DNA of 64,000 nt from CBDAKK01 sp965196605. Lineage in GTDB: Bacteria > Spirochaetota > Spirochaetia > WTKD01 > G963693115. The stretch is from the NCBI GenBank assembly GCA_965196605.1, contig CBDAKK010000001.1:310001-374000 (forward strand), written 5' to 3'. The notes under the pieces are model-generated. The model did no database searches. It saw only the letters and a list, made by a program, of their open reading frames with translations, and was not told the origin of the DNA. The position numbers and the translations under genes are program-made. Positions 45,465 through 52,545 of this stretch are shown here, one piece after another (the first letter of the stretch is position 1; each line of letters opens with the position of its first letter).

Positions 45465-46436
45465 TTAGAGTTTTTCTATAACTCGTAACTTTGCGCTTCT
45501 ACTTTCAGGATATGCGCGTACTTCTTCTTCACAAGCTACAAGAGGTTTTTTTGTACAGCTACGCCCTGCATCCAAATTCATGGCGCGCCAGTTCTCTTCA
45601 GCCTCTTGCAGAAAAAAAGTACTACTCTTATGTATCGGCTGCTCATGCCCACTCTTAAGTGATACCATGCGAGAAAAACGCTTGACAATTCTGTCTTCGA
45701 GAGAATGAAAAGAAATTACAAGCAAGCGTCCGCCCGCTTTCAAGCTTTGCCATGCATGTGGCAAGGCACGACATATGCGTTTTAGCTCGTCATTTACTTC
45801 TATGCGCAAGGCTTGAAAAATACGCGTAATCGTTTTTCCGTCTGAAGGTTTTTTTCCTAGCTCCAAAGCAGCCATAATATCTGCCGTCGTTGCAAAAAGT
45901 TTACTTTCTCGCCACGCCACTATTTTTTTCGCCCACAGGCGCGCAGCCCGCTCCTCACCATAGGCAAACAAAAGCTGGGCGAGTTCTTCGCGTGAATACG
46001 TATTTAAAACCTGCGCTGCGGTCAGCAAACTGTGCGTGGCATTAAGGCGCATGTCCAGCGGCTCGTGCCCAAAACGCGAAAAGCCCCGCTGCGAAGCCTT
46101 AAAGTGATACATGCACAGCCCTAAATCCATAAGCACCGCATCATATTGAAAACGCGGCTGCTCCATAGCAGTGAGAAAAAAATCATCAAACCACATGTTA
46201 TGAAAACTCAGCCTCTGCTCATACGGTGCAAGCCGCACTTTGGAATGGGCTATCATTGCAGCATCAGCATCTACCGCATGCAAAAAACAAGAACTACTAC
46301 AAGAGAGAATGGCAGACGCATGCCCGCCCATTCCAACCGTTGCATCAACAACACAGGGAGTTTCGCTCCCCCTCCCGTTACACAATGGAGTAAGGTACTC
46401 CATCACTTCCGCAAGCAAAACGCTGTGATGTTGCAA
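45465..46436 (-). CDS. rsmH: 16S rRNA m4C1402 methyltransferase RsmH (MraW)
   Basis: 323 aa. Begins HHSVLLAEVMEYL, SAM motif VVDATVGMGGHASAIL (about 28-43), DLGLCMYHF, RGFSRFGHEPLDMRLN and the C-terminal LLVISFHSLEDRIVKRF. The position just after mraZ is universal in the dcw cluster. Confidence 0.96.
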   Translation of the reverse strand: MQHHSVLLAEVMEYLTPLCNGRGSETPCVVDATVGMGGHASAILSCSSSCFLHAVDADAAMIAHSKVRLAPYEQRLSFHNMWFDDFFLTAMEQPRFQYDAVLMDLGLCMYHFKASQRGFSRFGHEPLDMRLNATHSLLTAAQVLNTYSREELAQLLFAYGEERAARLWAKKIVAWRESKLFATTADIMAALELGKKPSDGKTITRIFQALRIEVNDELKRICRALPHAWQSLKAGGRLLVISFHSLEDRIVKRFSRMVSLKSGHEQPIHKSSTFFLQEAEENWRAMNLDAGRSCTKKPLVACEEEVRAYPESRSAKLRVIEKL

Positions 46437-46444
46437 TGCAGCAG

Positions 46445-46903
46445 TTAGAATTTGACAAGCCCTCCCAGTTTGTTAGTCCGACTCTCTCTCATAGCCGTAT
46501 CTTTTTCCAATTTTGCTTGAAACGCCTCGGGGTTCCACAGCTCAAAAAACTTGACCACCCCTACAATGAGACATTTCTCTTGTATGCCCGCAGTTGCAAG
46601 CAGTGTTTGAGGCACGGAAATACGCCGCGTTTTTTCCTCCACTTCTTGCTCAAAGGCATGCCCTACAAAGTAGCGCACCAATGCAAGCTCCTCTTCATGA
46701 AAGGGTGAAGCATTGCTGCTAATGCGCGCAACAAATTGTTGCCAGTACTCTTCAGTAACAAGCCACAAGCAATCATCACTCCCCCCTCGCGTAACATGCA
46801 CCGTCTTCATGCCAGCGAGCTGATTATACAACTTTGTGGGCAGAGAAAAGCGTCCCTTCTCATCTACCGTAACGTGAAATGAACCACTAAAGTTTTTCTG
46901 CAT
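46445..46903 (-). CDS. mraZ: Transcriptional regulator MraZ
   Basis: 152 aa DNA-binding regulator of the dcw cluster with two AbrB-like swapped-hairpin motifs: FHVTVDEKGRFSLPTKLYNQL (about 9-29) and VEEKTRRISVPQTLLATAGI (about 81-100). It forms ring oligomers that bind short direct repeats at its own promoter. Two such repeats are visible upstream (46943-46962). It is the first gene of the division cluster here. Confidence 0.94.
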   Translation of the reverse strand: MQKNFSGSFHVTVDEKGRFSLPTKLYNQLAGMKTVHVTRGGSDDCLWLVTEEYWQQFVARISSNASPFHEEELALVRYFVGHAFEQEVEEKTRRISVPQTLLATAGIQEKCLIVGVVKFFELWNPEAFQAKLEKDTAMRESRTNKLGGLVKF

Positions 46904-46939
46904 ATGTGCCGATAATTCCTCATGCGCTTACTATTTAAA

Positions 46940-46968
46940 GTTATACCACTTCGTACCACTTTAGTCAA
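46940..46968 (-). promoter_or_regulatory. mraZ promoter with nested MraZ boxes
   Basis: On the minus strand, TTGACT (46963-46968) and TATAAC (46940-46945) are separated by exactly 17 bp. The spacer and start of the -10 contain two 10-bp direct repeats, AAAGTGGTAC (46953-46962) and GAAGTGGTAT (46943-46952). These match the AAAGTG-type boxes reported for MraZ in mollicutes and have the 10-bp period of the E. coli boxes. MraZ bound here would block RNA polymerase. Confidence 0.75.
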
Positions 46969-47081
46969 TAATTATTTTATAATTTTCCACTTCATTGCAA
47001 ATTATTTCACACAAGGCACATAGCACCCCACTGACAAGGCGTATCTCCCCATAATATTACCAACGATGTACTATTATCTAT

Positions 47082-48185
47082 ATGATTTCAATTAGCATAT
47101 ACAATGGCTCACATTAGATTACAGATCACGCCCAAGGAACTGCATACTTACAAGCATCTATTCCTACTCATGGATATGCACTAATCAAGCATCTACCATA
47201 TACCATACATGCAGGACCAAATAACGCCGATATCATATTCATAAACTATTCAGCAGCTGACCATATTCCATATATCACTTCCTTATTTGAAAATTATAAA
47301 AATGCCTTATTTATTGTGAATATAGGAGAAAATCTTCATCGAAGGCAGCCACTATTTGCAAAATATTTATCGAGAAAAGCAACACAAAACAAAAAATTCC
47401 TTCCACTTTTTAAGTACCTCTATTCAATGGCTGCATGCATCCCGTTTTTCTATTATTCAGATGATTTAGAACTTGTGAAAATATTCATTCATTATGCAAA
47501 AAATCGCTCTCTTTTTGTTTTATTAACCGAAAATACAAAAAAATCACAAAAAAAATCTACAAATAAAGCGAAGTTTGTGAATTTCCCTCTTTTTTCTCGT
47601 CTTTTATACACAAGTTGCTCTGGTGTTGCAAAAGACATACCCAAGCGAATTTCAAAGTATTCGCCTGCGCATACTCGAACAAAATTTTGCTGTACGGTTT
47701 TTTCAAACACTACGCCACAAAGAATAAAAATATGCAAATTACTCTCACAAATTAAGCATGTAGATGTATTTGGATCAAACCCTATCACTCAAGGCAAGCC
47801 CGAGAACACCAAAAATTTCTCATCGCTTCCAGAATTTTATTCCCAATATCGCTTCGTAATATGCTTTGAAAACTCTATACAAGAAGGCTATATAACCGAA
47901 AAACTCTACAATGTACTGATAAGTGGTGCAGTACCAATTTATTTTGGCGCAGGAGATGTTTGTAAATACGTACATAAAAATGCAATGCTTCATGTGGAAA
48001 AATCTATGATGAGCATAGTTCAAAGAGTGTCACAACTAGAAAAAGACACATGTGCATTAGCAGATTATGCACATGCACCACATTTCACTGATGCACAAAG
48101 GCAATATATAGAAAATCAATGGAAAGAGTACGATGCAATACAAAAAGTACTGCAAAAATATACCAAGACCGAAATTCCCATATAG
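47082..48185 (+). pseudogene. Family GT10 (fucosyltransferase-like) glycosyltransferase with in-frame stop
   Basis: The frame from ATG 47082 reads MISISIYNGSH, meets TAG at 47115-47117, then continues open through ADIIFINYSAA and VNIGENL to the C-terminal GT10 signature FENSIQEGYITEKLYNVLISGAVPIYFGA (about 47860-47950), where GDP-fucose binds. The 66 codons after the stop have no ATG; the first usable start is GTG 47316, which would remove the N-terminal domain. I read it as a recent nonsense mutation, or a gene with an unconventional start. It is AT-rich compared with the division cluster, which suggests transfer. Confidence 0.65.
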
Positions 48186-48423
48186 TTTTAATTCCACTCT
48201 ATTAGTAAGTTACCTAAATTTACATCTCTCCATACAGTAAAACGTAGTGAGATCGCTCACGTATAACAATTATTAAACAATCGCCCAAAGGAAATGTCTT
48301 AATTTCCGAACTCCTGCTCAGTGCTTTTCTGTTGCACGCAGCAATTTGAAGCCACCATGGTACGCAAAGAAAGCTAGTAAATATTGCATATGTGGTATAT
48401 AGTGTAGTTATAAGGGTTCAGTT

Positions 48424-49032
48424 ATGAATGCAATAGCGACATTTTTTTCCTTAATATCTATTTGGGCTGTACCTCCAATTACACTTGTCATTACCATAGT
48501 GTTGTTTGTGCTTGCGTATAGACTGGGGCAATGGAAAGCGAAAAGTGCCTATAAGCTTGAACAGTGGAATGCAAAACATGACGAATTAACGCGTTCGGTG
48601 AACAATGATATAAAGCCTCTCATAAAAAATATGGATGCGCGCTTGATTAGAGTTGAGGCAGTTTTAGATGTATTAGTAAATAAAAAAGATGTGCCTATAC
48701 AATCTAAAAGCCCATTAGCAATTAGTGAAGCGGGCTATAAGATGATAGAGGAAATTTCAGCGCATGCCATCTTTGCGAGAATTGCTAAAGATTTAGACAT
48801 CCTTGTTGATAAAGAAAACCTTACTACAGCTTATGATGTACAAGAAGCGTGTTTACTCATTATCACAAAAAATCTTGATAGCTTGATTACTGCCGATGAA
48901 CTGAAGCGCATCAAAGACCTTGCTTATAATCACAGCCTTTCTATGCAAAGCATATACTCTATGTTCAGTCTTCTTTTGAGAGATCGCACTCTTAAAAGAA
49001 AAAGCATAGCAGTTCCCGAGAACAAGCAATAA
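48424..49032 (+). CDS. Membrane-anchored hypothetical protein
   Basis: 202 aa. A hydrophobic N-terminal helix (about 12-34) is followed by a helical domain: a short coiled coil (about 40-85) and a compact helical region (about 100-190). No family recognised. The transposon inserted 10 bp after its stop codon, leaving the gene intact. A weak -35/-10 like pair lies 20-60 bp upstream. Confidence 0.7.
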   Translation: MNAIATFFSLISIWAVPPITLVITIVLFVLAYRLGQWKAKSAYKLEQWNAKHDELTRSVNNDIKPLIKNMDARLIRVEAVLDVLVNKKDVPIQSKSPLAISEAGYKMIEEISAHAIFARIAKDLDILVDKENLTTAYDVQEACLLIITKNLDSLITADELKRIKDLAYNHSLSMQSIYSMFSLLLRDRTLKRKSIAVPENKQ

Positions 49033-49042
49033 ACACACTATA

Positions 49043-49050
49043 TAACTTTT
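49043..49050 (+). other. Target-site duplication, left copy
   Basis: TAACTTTT, identical to 52178-52185 and immediately outside the left inverted repeat. Eight base pairs is the duplication length of IS1595-family elements. Confidence 0.8.
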
Positions 49051-49074
49051 AGGGTTTATTTACTTGACTCCATA
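49051..49074 (+). repeat. Left terminal inverted repeat of the transposon
   Basis: Begins AGGGTTTATTTACTTGACTC. It matches the complement of 52154-52177 at 19 of 24 positions. The TTGACT in it (49064-49069) doubles as the -35 box of the transposase promoter. Confidence 0.8.
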
Positions 49075-49092
49075 CTAAAAACATTGTATATT
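49064..49092 (+). promoter_or_regulatory. Transposase/cargo promoter
   Basis: TTGACT (49064-49069), 17-bp spacer, TATATT (49087-49092), 28 bp before the transposase ATG, which has AGGAAG as ribosome site. The -35 is part of the inverted repeat, a known way for transposases to regulate their own expression. Confidence 0.7.
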
Positions 49093-49119
49093 AAAGACAT
49101 AAAGTAAAGGAAGTAAAAA

Positions 49120-50055
49120 ATGTCAAAAAGTACAATATCAATAGTAGAGCTAACACTTAGATTTTCAACACAAGAAAAAGCAAGAGTGTATATAGAGGAA
49201 AAACGCTGGGGTAAAGATTTAGTCAACATTAAATGCCCGTGTTGTTCTTCAACAAAAATAACTAAACGTGGTGGAAAGCGTAAAGGGTATTTTGTTTGTT
49301 ATTCTTGTAAAAAAGAGTTTACTGTTAGAACAGGTACTGTATTTGAGCGTTCAGGTATTCCATTAAATAAATGGTTGGTTGCTTTGTATTGTATAGTTAC
49401 ACACAGAAAAGGTATTTCATCTTTAGAATTATCAAAAACAGTAGGTATTACACAGAAATCGGCTTGGTTTATGTTAATGAAAGTACGTAAGGCGTGTGAA
49501 ACTGGTGATGAGATGTTGAATGGTATTGTTGAAATTGATGATTGTAGTATAGGCGGTACAGAGAGAAACAAACACAAAAATAAAAAGACAAAAGGCACTC
49601 AAGGAAAAAGCACAAAAACAAAAACGCTAGTACTGGGTCTAAGAGAGCGTGAATCAGGTAGAGTAAAAGCTATGGTTATACAATCAGCGAATGCTGAAAC
49701 TATGCAGAGAATCCTTGATGGCAATGTAAAAATAGGGTCAACAATCAGTACTGATGGAGCTACTTGTTTTAAGGGCATAGAGAACTATGATAGAATATCG
49801 GTTAATCATAGTGCTAAAGAGTTTGTTAAAGATATGGCTTCAACAAACGGTGTAGAGAGTATGTGGGCTTTGTTAAAGAGAAGTGTAAATGGAACGTATC
49901 ACCACATAAACAAGAAGTATATAAATAGGTACATAAACGAGTTTACTTTTAGATTGAATGAGGGTAATGTACGTTATCATACAATGGTTAGAATAGACGC
50001 TTTACTGGATAATGCGTTTAAGTCTAAAGTGACTCATAAAGAGGTACTATTATAA
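49120..50055 (+). CDS. IS1595-family transposase
   Basis: 311 aa. The N-terminal zinc ribbon (CPCC...CYSC, residues about 39-70) is typical of IS1595. The DDE-type catalytic core has IDDCSIGG (first Asp about 141), STDGATCF (second Asp about 211) and STNGVESMWALLKRS (the Asn/Glu and Lys of the DDNK-type motif, about 245-260). Full length with no frameshift, so probably functional. It lies 46 bp inside the left inverted repeat-promoter region and is followed by the methyltransferase after 22 bp. Confidence 0.93.
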   Translation: MSKSTISIVELTLRFSTQEKARVYIEEKRWGKDLVNIKCPCCSSTKITKRGGKRKGYFVCYSCKKEFTVRTGTVFERSGIPLNKWLVALYCIVTHRKGISSLELSKTVGITQKSAWFMLMKVRKACETGDEMLNGIVEIDDCSIGGTERNKHKNKKTKGTQGKSTKTKTLVLGLRERESGRVKAMVIQSANAETMQRILDGNVKIGSTISTDGATCFKGIENYDRISVNHSAKEFVKDMASTNGVESMWALLKRSVNGTYHHINKKYINRYINEFTFRLNEGNVRYHTMVRIDALLDNAFKSKVTHKEVLL

Positions 50056-50077
50056 AACAAGAAACAGAAAGTCGAAG

Positions 50078-51019
50078 ATGGTTGAAAGTTTACAAAAAGC
50101 AAAAAGAAATAAAAAAGACGAATTTTACACACAATTAAGTGATATAGAAAATGAATTACGTCATTATAGCAAGCATTTTGAAGGTAAGACTATTTACTGC
50201 AACTGTGACGATCCAAGAGTAAGTAATTTTTTCCATTATTTTTCATATAATTTTGAAAAATTAAAATTGAAGAAACTTATAGCAACGTGCTATAAGAATC
50301 AGGATATGGATTTATTCTCAGGTAATGAAAGCGAAAAGGCTATTTATTTGGAGTACACGGGCGATAAAAATGGGAATAATATACCAGATAAGCACGAGAT
50401 AGAGGTCAAGTATTTAGAGGGTGATGGCGATTTTAGAAGTGATGAAAGTGTATCATTATTAAAAACCGCGGATATTGTTGTGACTAATCCACCCTTTTCG
50501 CTTTTTAGAGAATATGTAGCACAACTAATAGAACACGATAAGAAATTCTTAATAGTGGGTCATCAAAACGCTATAACATATAAAGATATTTTCAAGTTAA
50601 TAAAAGAAAACAAGTTATGGTTGGGGTATGGTTTCAAAGGTGGTGCAGGGCATTTTATCAATGATAGTTATGAAAACTATGCAACCGCAACAGATAAAAA
50701 AGAGGGAATGATTAGGGTTTCAGGGGTTCATTGGTTTACTAACTTAGAGATAGATAAAAGAAACGAAGAGCTGATTTTATACAAGCAATACAATGATACA
50801 GACTACCCAAAATATGATAATTATGATGGTATAAATGTGGATAAAACAAAAGATATTCCCGTAGATTATGATGGCGTTATGGGAGTTCCCATAACCTTTT
50901 TAGATAAATTTAATCCTAAGCAATTTGAGATAATTAAATTTAGAAAAGGTGATGATGATAAAGACTTATCCATAAATGGAAAATGCCCATATTTTAGAAT
51001 ACTAATAAGGAAAAGATAA
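50078..51019 (+). CDS. EcoRI-family adenine-specific DNA methyltransferase
   Basis: 313 aa. Transfers a methyl group from SAM to adenine N6 in DNA. The opening KDEFYTQLSDIENEL and CNCDDPRVSNFFHYF are characteristic of the M.EcoRI family, and the catalytic motif IV is TNPPFSLFREY (about residue 139). The target sequence cannot be read off; M.EcoRI itself modifies GAATTC. It ends with TAA directly abutting the ATG of the nuclease, so the two proteins should be made in step. Confidence 0.93.
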   Translation: MVESLQKAKRNKKDEFYTQLSDIENELRHYSKHFEGKTIYCNCDDPRVSNFFHYFSYNFEKLKLKKLIATCYKNQDMDLFSGNESEKAIYLEYTGDKNGNNIPDKHEIEVKYLEGDGDFRSDESVSLLKTADIVVTNPPFSLFREYVAQLIEHDKKFLIVGHQNAITYKDIFKLIKENKLWLGYGFKGGAGHFINDSYENYATATDKKEGMIRVSGVHWFTNLEIDKRNEELILYKQYNDTDYPKYDNYDGINVDKTKDIPVDYDGVMGVPITFLDKFNPKQFEIIKFRKGDDDKDLSINGKCPYFRILIRKR

Positions 51020-52102
51020 ATGAAAATAGAACTGCAAAAAATCACAATAAGCCAATTATGTAAAGGTTATAAAGACAATCAAGAAAATGGTGTTATTGGA
51101 TATAATGGGAATTTGAATATAAGACCAGCATACCAAAGAGAATTTGTTTACAACGAATCCCAGCAAAAAGCAGTTATAAAAAGCATAATAAACAATTACC
51201 CTTTAAATGTGTTATATTGGGCGGTACAAGACAAAGATACCTTTGAGGTGATAGACGGACAACAAAGAACACTCTCTATATGTAAATATATAGAGGGTGA
51301 TTTTTCATACGATGGTATGTATTTTCATAATCAGCCAAATGATATTCAGGAAAAAATCCTTAATTACGAATTGATGGTTTATTTTTGCAATGGAACTGAT
51401 AGCGAAAAACTAGAATGGTTTAAGATTATCAATATAGCAGGAGAAAAATTAACAAATCAAGAATTAAGAAACGCTGTATATTCAGGCTCTTGGTTGTCGG
51501 ATTGTAAAAGATACTTTAGCAGAAACGGTTGCCCTGCATATGATATAGCAAGTAAATATTTAAAAGGTTCGGCTAATCGCCAAGCATATTTAGAAACGGT
51601 TATAGATTGGATTAGCGATGGCTCTATAGAAGAGTATATGGCTAAAAATCAAAACGAAAAAAATGCGAACGAATTATGGGTGTATTTTACTGCTGTGATA
51701 ACGTGGGTAAATCTATTATTCCCAAATTATAGAGGCGAAATGAAGGGCATAGATTGGGGAAAACTATACAATAAACACAAAGACACAAAATTTGATGCCG
51801 AAGAATTAGAGAAAAAAGTAAAAATGTTGATGGAAGATGAAAATGTTACGAGAAGAGCTGGCATATATTCTTATCTAATAACAGGTGAAGAAAAACATTT
51901 AAGCATTCGCTCTTTTACCGATAAAGACAAAAGAGCGGTATATGAAAAACAAAATGGTATATGTGTAAAATGCAATTTAGAATATGATATAAAAGAGATG
52001 GAGGCAGACCATATAACGCCTTGGTCTCAGGGTGGCGAAACCATAGTGAAAAATTGCCAAATGCTTTGTGTATCGTGCAATAGAAGAAAATCCAATAAAT
52101 AA
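51020..52102 (+). CDS. DUF262-HNH nuclease, probable restriction partner
   Basis: 360 aa. N-terminal DUF262 domain (residues about 1-230) with the hallmark VIDGQQRTLSI (about 77-87) and RPAYQREFVYN; this domain is found in nucleotide-dependent defence proteins such as GmrSD. C-terminal HNH nuclease (about 300-360): CVKCNLEY, ADHITPWSQGG, and CVSCNRRKS, giving the zinc Cys pairs and the catalytic His. No standard type II endonuclease accompanies the methyltransferase, so this is the likely cutting subunit. An alternative is an independent type IV enzyme. Confidence 0.88.
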   Translation: MKIELQKITISQLCKGYKDNQENGVIGYNGNLNIRPAYQREFVYNESQQKAVIKSIINNYPLNVLYWAVQDKDTFEVIDGQQRTLSICKYIEGDFSYDGMYFHNQPNDIQEKILNYELMVYFCNGTDSEKLEWFKIINIAGEKLTNQELRNAVYSGSWLSDCKRYFSRNGCPAYDIASKYLKGSANRQAYLETVIDWISDGSIEEYMAKNQNEKNANELWVYFTAVITWVNLLFPNYRGEMKGIDWGKLYNKHKDTKFDAEELEKKVKMLMEDENVTRRAGIYSYLITGEEKHLSIRSFTDKDKRAVYEKQNGICVKCNLEYDIKEMEADHITPWSQGGETIVKNCQMLCVSCNRRKSNK

Positions 52103-52153
52103 GTTTTATTATGGGATTTTAAAGTTGTTGCTTTAAAGGTGTTGCTTTAAAGG

Positions 52154-52177
52154 TGTGGAGTTAGGTATATAAACCCC
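52154..52177 (-). repeat. Right terminal inverted repeat of the transposon
   Basis: Its complement starts GGGGTTTATATACCTAACTC. It is 51 bp after the nuclease stop. Just before it, TTGCTTTAAAGGTG occurs twice in tandem (about 52128-52156), possibly a transposase-binding subrepeat. Confidence 0.8.
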
Positions 52178-52185
52178 TAACTTTT
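52178..52185 (+). other. Target-site duplication, right copy
   Basis: TAACTTTT, identical to the left copy at 49043-49050. Confidence 0.8.
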
Positions 52186-52545
52186 TTTCTTGGGTGCGCT
52201 TTTTGAGCGTTGTCGGCAATTTTTGCAACAGTCTTAGCCGTTTCGGTTTGAGCGGCTGTCTCTGTTTAGCAAGGCTTCGTAGCGTTTGCTGTAAGTATAC
52301 TTGCGAAGTGGTTTCAAGGTCGTGCTACTCTTTTTTTACAAGTACCGCCACAAATTTGTTGCTTATAAGCCTTCATACATAATCGTCATAAGCCGTGCTT
52401 CGGCTTTTCCTCTCCCGTTCAACGCTTTCACTCTTTGTCGACATAACTCCTTGATTATCGCACTTTTTTTTATTATTGATATTGAATACATTGCAAAATA
52501 ATGATACATTAATTACAAATTAGTAATAAAAAAAGGAGACGAATT
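52186..52545. other. Gene-free stretch right of the transposon
   Basis: 360 bp. It holds a small hairpin AAGCCG-TGCTT-CGGCTTTT (52390-52408), terminator-like on the plus strand. On the minus strand, about 25 codons immediately next to the transposon read like protein (AQTETAKTVAKIADNAQK) but are closed by stops at both ends, so they may be a decayed gene fragment. No complete gene is supported. Confidence 0.5.

Larger units (their letters stand above)
49051..52177 (+). mobile_element. IS1595-type transposon carrying a restriction-modification cargo
   Basis: 3,127 bp bounded by imperfect 24-bp inverted repeats and flanked by a perfect 8-bp direct repeat. It contains, head to tail, an IS1595-family transposase, an EcoRI-family adenine methyltransferase and a DUF262-HNH nuclease. 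All three are on the plus strand and visibly AT-rich. One promoter lies at the left end and no other promoter was seen. IS1595-family elements are known to carry passenger genes; the combination with a methyltransferase and nuclease is inferred here from the boundaries. Confidence 0.8.

Noticed and set aside
47104..47185. 27-codon frame from ATG 47104 as the true start of the fucosyltransferase-like gene
   Set aside because: It is in another frame and closes with TAA; joining it would need a frameshift, while the GT10 frame itself extends through this segment.
52186..52382. 62-codon plus-strand frame right of the transposon
   Set aside because: No start signal or recognisable domain; Ser/Leu/Cys-rich composition like non-coding DNA.
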